In this document: piece after piece, positions 8,274-15,495 of the stretch | Position numbering within the stretch: position 1 is the stretch's first letter | How the letters are laid out: every line of letters begins with the position of its first letter | Origin: JOPF133 sp052144935 | GTDB lineage: Bacteria > Acidobacteriota > Terriglobia > Bryobacterales > Bryobacteraceae | Assembly (NCBI GenBank): GCA_052144935.1 | Contig: JBKQPR010000170.1 | Location: 1-40,914 of the forward strand | DNA length: 40,914 nt | Reading direction: 5' to 3' | Position numbers and translations under genes: made by a program | The notes under the pieces: generated by a model | The model's input: the letters and a program-made list of their open reading frames with translations, nothing else | Told to the model about the DNA's origin: nothing | The model's database searches: none

Positions 8274-8538
8274 ATTTGGACAGGATACGACAGTTTGGCC
8301 AGGATTTGCGCGGTGGGGCGGGCCGGGGCGGGTGGTTCCCGTTGGTCAGTAAGGCTTTGTAAACAAATCGGACCTTTTAATACTTTTTTCGTGACGGGCG
8401 GCATGTCGCTGTAACCAACACCCGGTGCCTGCCGCCTACTCCAGTGTAAGCCGACAGAGAAGGATCGATCCCGCTGGAATCCTGACAACCGTCCAGGCGG
8501 GCGCGATTCGTTGGCAAGATTTTAGGAGAAAAACGAAC

Positions 8539-8859
8539 ATGAAGAACCTTTTCTTGGCGGGAGTGTTGTCTCTCGCAAGCCTGACTATCGTTAGCGCGAA
8601 ATCCTACGAAATCGTCCTTTCTGCCCCGACCAAGGTCGGCGCCGTGCAGTTGAAACCCGGCCAGTATATCTTGAAAGTACAGGGATCCAACGCAGTTTTT
8701 ACAGACGTCGATACTGCCAAGACCTACACCACTCCGGTGAAGGTCGAAAACGGAAACACCAAGTACGGCGAGACCAAGATCCAATCCTCGAAGCAGGGCG
8801 AGACCGATCAGGTCCAGGAAATCGATCTGGGCGGATCCAAGACCAAGCTCGGCTTCTAA
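8539..8859 (+). CDS. Small secreted protein, paralogue of 14061-14384
   Basis: A 106-residue protein with a signal peptide (MKNLFLAGVLSLASLTIVSA) cleaved before KSYEI, followed by a short beta-rich domain: GAVQLKPGQYILKVQGSNAV, then DVD...TPVKVE, and a C-terminal EIDLGGSKTKLGF. I know this only as an abundant acidobacterial secreted family of unknown function; the GQY-x-LKV-x-GSNAVFT core suggests a small beta sandwich. The start is set by TTTTAGGAGAAAA upstream, shared almost exactly with its paralogue 5.5 kb away on the opposite strand. An in-frame extension to 8425 lacks signal character and would bury that Shine-Dalgarno. It may be an extracellular or envelope-associated binding protein; that is a guess. 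Confidence 0.85.
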   Translation: MKNLFLAGVLSLASLTIVSAKSYEIVLSAPTKVGAVQLKPGQYILKVQGSNAVFTDVDTAKTYTTPVKVENGNTKYGETKIQSSKQGETDQVQEIDLGGSKTKLGF

Positions 8860-8869
8860 GTAGCTCTAG

Positions 8870-8942
8870 ACCGCTCCCTGTGGTCGCGGCTCCGGTGCGT
8901 CTTCAGAGCCGCGTCTTCAGAGCCGCGACCACAGGGAGCGGT
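8870..8942. repeat. Long perfect palindrome with 23-bp arms
   Basis: The arms 8870-8892 and 8920-8942 are perfect reverse complements (ACCGCTCCCTG... against ...CAGGGAGCGGT). The 27-bp loop contains part of a direct repeat: CTTCAGAGCCGCG occurs twice in tandem across the loop and the right arm. It begins 10 bp after the stop of the small secreted protein and could terminate or stabilise that transcript, but no T-run follows. Its length and repeated inner segment look more like a dispersed intergenic palindrome than a simple terminator. Confidence 0.75.
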
Positions 8943-8978
8943 TGCATTCCCTAAAACCCGCCCCCTTGCGCCACCTTG

Positions 8979-8984
8979 TACAAT
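8979..8984 (+). promoter_or_regulatory. -10-like TACAAT placed for a leaderless transcript
   Basis: TACAAT ends seven bases before the ATG at 8992 (spacer AGGCTGC). At that spacing transcription would start on or next to the A of the start codon. There is no good -35 box and no separate Shine-Dalgarno other than a weak AGG. Confidence 0.4.
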
Positions 8985-8991
8985 AGGCTGC

Positions 8992-9732
8992 ATGCGGATT
9001 CTGCTTCCCCTTCTCTGGGTCACGGTCGCGTGGGCCCAGCAGCCTTCTCCTGCCACTCCGCCGGCCGTTCCCTCGGCCTTGCGCGGCGTCTACCAGTTAA
9101 TCAACGATTTCGGCAATACCGCCCGCTACGCCGCCGATAACCAGAAGCTGGCCACGTCGCCGGCCGAAGCCAACCGCGTGGTGTTCATGGGCGATTCCAT
9201 CACCGACGGCTGGGGCCGTGGCAATAATGGCAGCGTCTTCTTCCCCGGAAAACCCTACGTGAACCGCGGCATCAGCGGCCAGACGACCGCCCAGATGCTG
9301 CTGCGCTTCTATCCGGATGTGGTCGCTTTGCAACCCAAGGCGGTGGTGATCCTGGCGGGCACCAACGATATCGGCGGCAACCTAGGGCCGGTTTCCCTGG
9401 AATCCGTCGAGCAGAACCTGGCGGCCATGGCCGACATGTCGCGCGCCAACAATATCAAGGTGGTGCTGGCATCGCTGACGCCGGTGTGCGACTATCACCG
9501 GCCGCAAACGGCCACGCGGCCGCCTGAAAAGATCCTGGAGCTGAACCGGTGGATTAAGGGGTATGCCGCCAGCCACCACCTGGTGTATCTGGATTATTAC
9601 TCCGCCACGGTGGACGATAAGGGGTTCTTCAAAGCCGAGATCACCGGCGACGGTTTGCATCCCAACGCGGCCGGTTACGAGATCATGGGGCCGCTGGCAG
9701 AGAAGGCCATCGCCGAGGCGCTGGGGAGGTGA
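8992..9732 (+). CDS. Exported SGNH/GDSL-family esterase
   Basis: A 246-residue secreted hydrolase. A signal peptide (MRILLPLLWVTVAWAQ) leads into the SGNH fold: block I GDSITDGW with nucleophile Ser69, oxyanion Gly95 in NRGISGQTT, block III GTNDI with Asn125, and block V DGLHPN with Asp220 and His223. This is the GDSL-like acylhydrolase/PAF-acetylhydrolase-like branch common in polysaccharide-degrading soil bacteria, where such enzymes remove acetyl or other acyl groups from sugars. Its stop codon lies inside the Shine-Dalgarno of the next gene (GH172-like), so the two products are probably made together and act on related substrates outside the cytoplasm. Confidence 0.93.
   Translation: MRILLPLLWVTVAWAQQPSPATPPAVPSALRGVYQLINDFGNTARYAADNQKLATSPAEANRVVFMGDSITDGWGRGNNGSVFFPGKPYVNRGISGQTTAQMLLRFYPDVVALQPKAVVILAGTNDIGGNLGPVSLESVEQNLAAMADMSRANNIKVVLASLTPVCDYHRPQTATRPPEKILELNRWIKGYAASHHLVYLDYYSATVDDKGFFKAEITGDGLHPNAAGYEIMGPLAEKAIAEALGR
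9725..9732 (+). promoter_or_regulatory. Ribosome binding site overlapping the upstream stop codon
   Basis: GGAGGTGA, a full match to the anti-Shine-Dalgarno, includes the TGA stop of the SGNH gene and lies eight bases before the ATG at 9741. It decides that start over the GTG at 9729 and implies translational coupling. Confidence 0.75.
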
Positions 9733-9740
9733 GGACAGCC

Positions 9741-10871
9741 ATGCAGACTCGCAAGAACGGACGGCGCGGCTTCCTGGAGGGAATGCTGGCGGCCGGCGGG
9801 ATGGCAGCGGCGGCGGCTCCCGCGCAAGCCCAGCAACAGCAGACCGGCGGCGCGGCCTCTATCCTGCCCGCCTATGCCCGCGCGCAAAATTACCGGTCGC
9901 TCAAGCAGTCGAGTTTCGACCGTACGGGCGGCAATCGCGATTCCTGGCAGATCCCGGCGGGCGGCGTGCAGGAGGTCTTCAACGCCCAAGGCCCCGGCGT
10001 GATCAGCCACATCTGGTTCACCATCGCCGCGCGCTCGAACGATCATTTGAAGGAGCTGGTGCTGCGCGCCTATTGGGACGGCAATGCCCAGCCCAGCGTG
10101 GAAGCCCCGGTGGGCGATTTCTTCGGCCTCAATCTGAACTCCTACGCCATCTACACGTCGGAGTACCTGGCCTGCTCTCCGGGCAAGTCGCTCAACTGTT
10201 ACTTCGCCATGCCCTACCGCGGCGCGGCACGCCTCACCGTCACCAACGAGGGCAAACAGGAAGTGGGGTCCTTCTACTCCAACATCGACTACATGACGGT
10301 TCCGGCGCTCCCCGAGGATGCGCTTTACTTCCACGCCCAGTACCGCCAGGCGCAGCCGTGCGTGCCAGCCACTTTCAGCGGACCCAAGTTGAACCTGGAT
10401 GGCAAGCAGAACTACGTGTTTGCCGAGACTCGCGGCCGCGGCCAGTTAATGGGCGTGACGCTGGGGGTGCTGGAGAACGCGAACGGGTGGTGGGGCGAAG
10501 GCGACGAGATGATCTTCGTGGACGACGAGAGGCTGCCGGTGATCAACGGCACGGGTTCCGAAGACTACTTTCTGGGAAGCTGGGATTTCGGCGGACGCGA
10601 CGGTGCGCAGCCGTTTGGCCACCCGATGTATGGCGCGCCGCTGATCGCCAATGCCGAACGCACCGGCGGGCGCTACTGCTGCTACCGCTGGCACGGCGAC
10701 AATCCCGTAACCTTCCAGCGTTATTTGAAATACACCATCGAACATGGCCATGCCAACGACCGGGGAGACAATTTCTTCTCCGTGGCGTATTGGTATCAGA
10801 CGGTTCCTTACACCGGTTTTCCGGTTTTGCCGCCCGTCGAGACGCGCATTCCGCAGGTGCGTACAGCCTGA
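9741..10871 (+). CDS. GH172 (former DUF2961) glycoside hydrolase, Tat-exported
   Basis: A 376-residue enzyme with a twin-arginine signal (RKNGRRGFLEGM, then an Ala-rich core ending AQAQ). The rest is the DUF2961 jelly-roll: GGVQEVFNAQGPGVISHIW near the N-terminus, then WWGEGDEMIFVDDE and INGTGSEDYFLGSWDFGG. The family was later shown to be glycoside hydrolases (GH172) acting on furanosides: difructose-anhydride synthase/hydrolase and D-arabinofuranosidases. From memory the two catalytic glutamates of the characterised member are 21 residues apart; Glu253 (WGEGD) and Glu274 (GSEDY) here are also 21 apart. Members work as oligomers. It is coupled to the SGNH esterase upstream, which suggests deacylation plus hydrolysis of a furanose-containing glycan. 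The exact substrate cannot be told from sequence. Confidence 0.9.
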   Translation: MQTRKNGRRGFLEGMLAAGGMAAAAAPAQAQQQQTGGAASILPAYARAQNYRSLKQSSFDRTGGNRDSWQIPAGGVQEVFNAQGPGVISHIWFTIAARSNDHLKELVLRAYWDGNAQPSVEAPVGDFFGLNLNSYAIYTSEYLACSPGKSLNCYFAMPYRGAARLTVTNEGKQEVGSFYSNIDYMTVPALPEDALYFHAQYRQAQPCVPATFSGPKLNLDGKQNYVFAETRGRGQLMGVTLGVLENANGWWGEGDEMIFVDDERLPVINGTGSEDYFLGSWDFGGRDGAQPFGHPMYGAPLIANAERTGGRYCCYRWHGDNPVTFQRYLKYTIEHGHANDRGDNFFSVAYWYQTVPYTGFPVLPPVETRIPQVRTA

Positions 10872-11418
10872 TACGGACTGACCGGGGAGCACCGGGAGAG
10901 ATCGCCGGGGAGGAAAGATCGAGTGCCCGTGTGCAAATCGGGGACACTCATTACTCCAAGACTTCGAGGTTCGCCAGTTTCGTCCATGGGGATGCTGTTC
11001 AACGCGGACGCGCTGCGATGCTTCAGTTGCCAGTCCTTGTTTTGTAAGCGCACGGCGTTTTATAAGCGCACGGCGCCGGAAGATGAAACGGAGCCCGGGC
11101 GGCCGATTTGCCGACGCGCGGGCAGACGGCTTCATCGCGGCTGCGCGCCGGCTTTCGCGGAGGGGCGCCAGGTTTCGCGGAGGGGCGCCAGGTTTCGCGG
11201 AGGGGCGCGGGGTTTCGCGGAGGGGCGCGGGGTTTCGCGGAGGGGTGCGGTTACGCGGAGGGGTGCGGGTTACGCGGAGGGGTGCGGGTTACGCGGAGGG
11301 GTACCGGGTTTAGCAGAGGCGCGGCCGGCTCTGCGGTCTCGGTAGAAAGCTCAGCCCGGATTCCCAGGAAACTCGCGCGACTTTTGAAAGTTGCCGTCGT
11401 CCAACGGGTGGCACTTAT
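10872..11418. other. Intergenic region without a convincing gene
   Basis: This 547-bp stretch has open frames in all three plus frames, but they coincide with a tandem minisatellite (11151-11307) and give Arg/Gly-rich products. I see no gene. It separates the GH172 gene from the TIGR03435 gene and must hold the promoter of the latter; GGGTGG shortly before the ATG at 11419 may serve as its ribosome binding site. Confidence 0.5.
11151..11307. repeat. Minisatellite, about eight tandem 18-20-bp units
   Basis: Units of the form GGTTTCGCGGAGGGGCGCCA follow each other without spacers. The first five are 20 bp with changes in the last four bases (CGCCA, CGCGG, TGCGG); three later units are 18-20 bp and carry TTACGC in place of TTTCGC. 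The gradient of variants suggests stepwise duplication. No array-type spacers are present. Confidence 0.85.
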
Positions 11419-12267
11419 ATGACTCGGCAAATTATCCCTCGGCCAGTGTCTGGGCCAGTGCGGTGGATTAGCGCTGCGTTGGGCGCCGCAGTCGCGGCCG
11501 TTCTGCTCCGCCCGATCCCGATTCCGGCCCAAACTTACGATGCCGCTCCACGCCCGGCCTTCGAAGTGGTGTCCGTCAAGCCCACCGAGGGACAACCGGC
11601 GAACAGCGGTTTCCGAAGAGCCGCCGGCGGCGTGCTGAATGCTACCAACGTCTCCGTGAGATTCCTGATTGAATATGCGTACGACGTTCGGGACGATCAG
11701 ATCTCCGGCGGGCCTGCCTGGCTCGACTCCGAACGATACGAAGTGCTCGCCAAGCCCGGCGACAATACCGATTCGGCCGGCAAGTCGCCTTCCGGCGACA
11801 GCGCGAGCCTGATCAGGCTGCGCACTCAGAGCCTTTTGGCAGACCGTTTCCACGTTATCCTTCATCGGGAGACGAAGGTGCTTCCCGTACTTGTATTGAC
11901 CGTCGCTAAGAATGGGCCCAAAGGACTGCGGGAATCCACTGCCGGCACACCGGAATTTGTGACCAACGGCCATCATTTGAACTGCCAGCGCGTTTCCATG
12001 GCCATGTTTGCCAAAGAATTCCTTGCCCGCCAAACCGGCCGCTCCGTAACCCACAAGACCGGCATCGCGGGAGATTTCGATTTCACTCTCGACTGGTCTC
12101 CAGACGATGTCCCGGCCGGTACATCGGCGGACGCCGGAGCCATGATTGTTCAATTCCCGCCATTCCTCCTGGCGCTTCAAGAGCAGCTTGGATTGAGGTT
12201 GGAACAGCAAAAGGGCCCGGTGGAGATTCTGGTGATCGATCACGCGGAGAAGCCGGCGGCAAACTGA
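11419..12267 (+). CDS. TIGR03435-family secreted protein
   Basis: A 282-residue protein of the family first noted as expanded in Solibacter. The hallmarks are present in order: FEVVSVKPTEG after the signal region, a central LLADRFHVILHRETKVLPV and LTVAKNGPKG, then KTGIAGDFDFTLDWSPDD, and the closing LGLRLEQQKGPVEILVIDHA. An N-terminal hydrophobic stretch (about residues 17-35, ending PAQ) suggests export or membrane anchoring. The function of the family is unknown; members are found in dozens of copies per genome, sometimes fused to or near BlaR1-like peptidase or sensor genes. None of those is adjacent here. Confidence 0.92.
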   Translation: MTRQIIPRPVSGPVRWISAALGAAVAAVLLRPIPIPAQTYDAAPRPAFEVVSVKPTEGQPANSGFRRAAGGVLNATNVSVRFLIEYAYDVRDDQISGGPAWLDSERYEVLAKPGDNTDSAGKSPSGDSASLIRLRTQSLLADRFHVILHRETKVLPVLVLTVAKNGPKGLRESTAGTPEFVTNGHHLNCQRVSMAMFAKEFLARQTGRSVTHKTGIAGDFDFTLDWSPDDVPAGTSADAGAMIVQFPPFLLALQEQLGLRLEQQKGPVEILVIDHAEKPAAN

Positions 12268-12448
12268 GGACGATCCACTACCGGGCAAATAATCGCGCGA
12301 GAGGACATGACGTACCCTTGGCGAGAACGACGTCCCTACCTATTTGGCCCCCTGGCGGCCGGCCTGTCCAGTCTTCTCACCCGCGGCGATGATCCTCCGA
12401 TGCATCCCGGACGCCTTCTTTACGGACTGGTAGCGGGCTACAGCCAGG

Positions 12449-13924
12449 CTAAAGCCTGCCGGAAATCCTGTCGAGACGCAGGCGGTAGAGGATCTGGTTG
12501 TAGTCGTAGCGCGGAGTAAGCTCCTTGGCGGCGCTGAAGGCGGCAGTATAAGTGCCTTCGAAATAAATCACGCGTCCGCCTTCCTGGTCGAAGAAGGGAT
12601 GCTCGACCACGTTGTAGAAGTTATAGGCGCGGTGCTCGACGATCTGGATGGCGCGATTCCAGGGACCGATGGGACGATCGGCCTCCGCGTAGTAAACCGA
12701 TCCGGTCTTCTCGGCCAGCATGATCCATTTCTTCCGCCAGGCATTCCAGACCACGGAGGACGGGGACGCGCCGGTCGGGTTGCCGGATTCGTCGCGTAGC
12801 GCAAACCAGGCTTCCTCCTTCTTCAGGAGGCCGCGTTCGATCAGGCGGCGCTCCTCGGAGGCTTCGATGCGGTCGGTATCCGGCTTCCAGGCCCACACCA
12901 GCGCGCCATCGGGACCGTGTTCCACGCGTGGATTCGCGGCATCGAACGTGGCGCCGGGATCCAGGCAGGTGAAGGATTCCCAGCGCCGGGGGTCGGTGAG
13001 CGCGCCCCACTCGTCGCGCACGCGCTGGTGCGGGAAGAGATACCAATAAGTGACGCCCTCTTCGGTTACCTGAAACGGGTGCGAAGACTTATGGCCGCGG
13101 CGGAGCGGCAGTTGCCCCAGCACGCGAAACTGTCCGGCGGCGTCATCGAAGACCGCCACGCCGCGCTCGGTGGGCGGCGCGACGCCGGGCTGGCGGGTGT
13201 AAGTGGCCACCAGGCGCTGGCGGCCGGTGGGGTCGTTCACGGTGAAGATCCCTTCGATCCACACCAGCCCGGGGCGCGGCAGCGGCAGCATGGCGCGGCT
13301 GAAACCGTGGGCATCCACGAAGTAAGTGAGGTCGATGCCGATGGACGGGTCCAGCCCGCCCTGGCCGGGCAGTTGGGAAGTGGCGCAGGAGACCGAGAAG
13401 AGGGCCGCAGCCAATCCGAAGGTATCGCCGTAGCACCAGAAAAGGCGGCCCTGGTAGACGGTGGAGATGTTGGTGTCCTGGCCGGTGACGCCTCCGTTGA
13501 GGAGCGGCTGCGCGATGGGAACCGGCAGGCCGGCGAGGAGGCTGTCGCGATAGATGTCCGCGCCGGTGATGCGGTAGAGGCGCTCGGCGAGGTTGGTGCG
13601 GCGGATCTTTAGCTCCACATGAGCGCCGGACTCGACGCGCACCCGCGTGGCGGGCTGGTCGAGGATTCGCTCGGGGAATTCGTAACCGTCGCTGGTAATA
13701 GTGAAGATGACGTCGCGCCCCTCCAACGCGGCGTCGTCGATGGCGGCCACTCCGTTGCTGTCGGTCCAGAAGCGGATGGCGTCACGCGGGGTGCTGAGCC
13801 GGACTAAGGGAACGCCACGGCCGGTTTCCTGATCGACGATGCGGATCCAGAAGGGGGCGGCGGCGTGGGCCGAAGTGAGGAGGGAGAGGAAGAGAGCGCC
13901 GCGGAGAGAGTGCCGGAAGGGCAT
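12449..13924 (-). CDS. Secreted beta-propeller protein with N-terminal Ig-like domain
   Basis: A 491-residue exported protein. The signal peptide (MPFRHSLRGALFLSLLTSAHA) is followed by a carboxypeptidase-regulatory/Ig-like segment (FWIRIVDQETGRGVPLVRLS, about 23-110), then a propeller-like region with repeated Trp/Tyr blades: GRLFWCYGDTFG, GLVWIEGIFTV, YWYLFPHQRV, SVVWNAWRKKWIMLAEKTGS and GGRVIYFEGTYTAAFS. The pattern recalls five-bladed sugar-binding or DUF4185-like propellers, but I cannot assign a glycosidase family or catalytic residues. The start at 13924 begins the signal peptide; an in-frame ATG at 13972 would add 16 unlikely residues. GGAGGA directly abuts the ATG, and TACAAC lies six bases upstream. 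Confidence 0.8.
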   Translation of the reverse strand: MPFRHSLRGALFLSLLTSAHAAAPFWIRIVDQETGRGVPLVRLSTPRDAIRFWTDSNGVAAIDDAALEGRDVIFTITSDGYEFPERILDQPATRVRVESGAHVELKIRRTNLAERLYRITGADIYRDSLLAGLPVPIAQPLLNGGVTGQDTNISTVYQGRLFWCYGDTFGLAAALFSVSCATSQLPGQGGLDPSIGIDLTYFVDAHGFSRAMLPLPRPGLVWIEGIFTVNDPTGRQRLVATYTRQPGVAPPTERGVAVFDDAAGQFRVLGQLPLRRGHKSSHPFQVTEEGVTYWYLFPHQRVRDEWGALTDPRRWESFTCLDPGATFDAANPRVEHGPDGALVWAWKPDTDRIEASEERRLIERGLLKKEEAWFALRDESGNPTGASPSSVVWNAWRKKWIMLAEKTGSVYYAEADRPIGPWNRAIQIVEHRAYNFYNVVEHPFFDQEGGRVIYFEGTYTAAFSAAKELTPRYDYNQILYRLRLDRISGRL

Positions 13925-13930
13925 TCCTCC

Positions 13931-13936
13931 GTTGTA
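13931..13936 (-). promoter_or_regulatory. -10-like TACAAC six bases before the propeller gene start
   Basis: On the minus strand TACAAC is followed by GGAGGA and then ATG (13924). GGAGGA is too close to act as a normal Shine-Dalgarno, while the -10-like box is at the distance seen for leaderless starts. Confidence 0.3.
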
Positions 13937-13977
13937 GCACTGGGGCGGCCCATTCCTCACCTCACCCCCCAAGAGCC

Positions 13978-14016
13978 AAAAAAAACCGGCGCGCCCCTGC
14001 TGGAGTGGCGCGCCGG
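13978..14016 (-). terminator. Rho-independent terminator of the small secreted protein gene
   Basis: Reading the minus strand, CCGGCGCGCC (14016-14007) pairs perfectly with GGCGCGCCGG (13995-13986) across an 11-base loop, followed at once by eight T (13985-13978). It lies 45 bp after the stop of the gene at 14061-14384 and so ends that transcript before the propeller gene. Confidence 0.9.
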
Positions 14017-14060
14017 ATGGGGGACTTGGCGGGTTCGCGGCCCGCCGCTACGTGCGTGAA

Positions 14061-14384
14061 TTAGAACTCAAGCTTGGTCGTGGAGCCGCCCAGCTCGATG
14101 GCTTCCACCGTGGGGGAGCCGTTGGCGTCCTTGGTGTCGATGGCGGTCTGGTCGAACTTCTTCTCGGCGCTCTCGACCTTCACCGGGACGGTGACGCTCT
14201 TGTTGTTGTCCACGTTGGTGAAGACGGCGTTGGAACCCTCGACCTTCAGGCGGTACTGACCGGCGGCCAGTTGCACGCTGCCGGCCTTGGCAGCCTGGGT
14301 CAAAGTGATGTCGTAGGACTTGGCGCTAGCCAGCGAAAGGGAGGCGAGGGCCAGGGCCCCAACCAGAAGCAGTCTGTTCGTCAT
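14061..14384 (-). CDS. Small secreted protein, paralogue of 8539-8859
   Basis: A 107-residue protein: signal peptide MTNRLLLVGALALASLSLASA, then KSYDITLTQAAKAGSVQLAA, GQYRLKVEGSNAVFTNVD, VTVPVKVE and the end IELGGSTTKLEF. It matches the protein at 8539-8859 along its whole length. Function unknown. It is a single-gene transcript: it has its own terminator at 13978-14016 and a leader of about 90 nt. The Shine-Dalgarno context TTTTAGGAGAAAACGATC ATG is nearly the same as in the paralogue, which suggests recent duplication or a shared translational control. Confidence 0.88.
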   Translation of the reverse strand: MTNRLLLVGALALASLSLASAKSYDITLTQAAKAGSVQLAAGQYRLKVEGSNAVFTNVDNNKSVTVPVKVESAEKKFDQTAIDTKDANGSPTVEAIELGGSTTKLEF

Positions 14385-14491
14385 GATCGTTTTCTCCTAA
14401 AAGTCTGATATCGGTGCCAGCCATGCGATCGGCGTCTCGCGGGTTTCGTCCCCGCGGCCTCATTTCGCTTTCTTGTTGGCTTGCATTTATA
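14385..14491 (-). promoter_or_regulatory. Leader with -10-like TATAAAT and a stem-loop
   Basis: On the minus strand TATAAAT (14491-14485) is followed by a leader of roughly 90 nt. It contains a perfect 6-bp stem, CGCGGG/CCCGCG, at 14456-14438 around the loop GACGAAA, and then the Shine-Dalgarno AGGAG just before the start. The stem could be a control element or mRNA stabiliser. I could not match it to a known riboswitch. Confidence 0.35.
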
Positions 14492-14628
14492 GAGATGATC
14501 CGCCCGGGGCGAAAGTGACTCCCCTCGACAGGGGATATATGGACCGGCGGGGAGGGGAGAGGCGATCGGCGGTCAGCCGGGGCCGTCAGCTTTGGCCGGT
14601 TGGCTGGAGCGGGATCAGAAGGGCGCCC

Positions 14629-15489
14629 CTAACCGGCGGTCTTTTGGCTGCGCTCGTATTCGGCGTTGAACTCGCAGCCGATCATGGCGATGCAGGCGAT
14701 CAGATACATCCAGACCAACAGCGCGATCACCACTCCCACCGAGCCGTACATCACGTTGTAATGGGCTACGTTGCGGACGTACCAGGCGAAGACCAGGGTT
14801 GCCAGCAGCCACAGCACGGTGGCCAGAATCGCTCCGGGCCACACGAAGCGCCAGCGCTGCCGCCGATAGGGGCCGAAGTAGTAGAGGCAGGCGGTCACGG
14901 TCGCGGTGCTGGCCATGGCCACCAGGAATTGCGCCAGGCGGCTCAGGAACCGCCAGAGCCAGGCCAGGGGCGTCCATAGCGGGTCCACCTTCATCCAAGA
15001 GAGCACGGCCTGTTCCACCTGGGCGCCGAACACGACCAGCAGCGAGGCGCAAACCAGGGGCACGGCCGACGCCAGCACCAGCGCCGTGGACACGCCCAGT
15101 TGGTGGAAGAATCCCCGGTTGCGCGGTACGCGGTAGATCACCTGAAAGCCGTCGACGAGGCTGTTGATGACGCCCGAAGCCGCCCACAGCGAGATCAACC
15201 CGGCCACCACGAGCACGCCCAGCGGGCGCGCGCCGGAAACCCGGAACTGCTGCACGACCAGTTCCTCGGAGCCCGGCGGCACGATCTGCGAAAGGGCGTC
15301 TTCAATGGTGCGCGATACGAACTCCGCCCGCACCTCCACCAGGATGGTGGCGGCGGAAGCGAGCACGGGGAAGAAGGAGAGCAGCGCGGAATAAGCAGCG
15401 CCCTTGGCCGAGCCGAGGCTACCGTCGTCGAAGGCAGCCAGCAGGCTTCGCCGCAGCACGTTCACGAAAGTCCGCGGATACCAGCGCAC
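14629..15489 (-). CDS. YihY/BrkB-family inner membrane protein
   Basis: A 286-residue integral membrane protein with about six hydrophobic spans. Family signs are SLGSAKGAAYSALLSFFPVL near the N-terminus, the central SLWAASGVINSLVDGFQVIYR with RNRGFF, and the C-terminal NVMYGSVGVVIALLVWMYL followed by IGCEFNAEY. The family was once called ribonuclease BN, which proved wrong; its molecular role is unsettled. The GTG start at 15489 lies six bases after the stop of the glycoside hydrolase gene, making it the last of five tightly packed genes. Confidence 0.92.
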   Translation of the reverse strand: MRWYPRTFVNVLRRSLLAAFDDGSLGSAKGAAYSALLSFFPVLASAATILVEVRAEFVSRTIEDALSQIVPPGSEELVVQQFRVSGARPLGVLVVAGLISLWAASGVINSLVDGFQVIYRVPRNRGFFHQLGVSTALVLASAVPLVCASLLVVFGAQVEQAVLSWMKVDPLWTPLAWLWRFLSRLAQFLVAMASTATVTACLYYFGPYRRQRWRFVWPGAILATVLWLLATLVFAWYVRNVAHYNVMYGSVGVVIALLVWMYLIACIAMIGCEFNAEYERSQKTAG

Positions 15490-15495
15490 TATGGC

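Noticed and set aside
12307..12519. A 70-residue plus-strand gene
   Set aside because: It overlaps the end of the propeller gene, has no Shine-Dalgarno and its product has no protein-like pattern.
14400..14491. Possible cyclic-di-GMP (GEMM-like) or other riboswitch in the leader of the small secreted protein
   Set aside because: There is a clean stem with a GACGAAA loop, but the GGACGCAAAGCC-type core is absent and the paralogue's leader is different. Kept only as an unnamed stem-loop.
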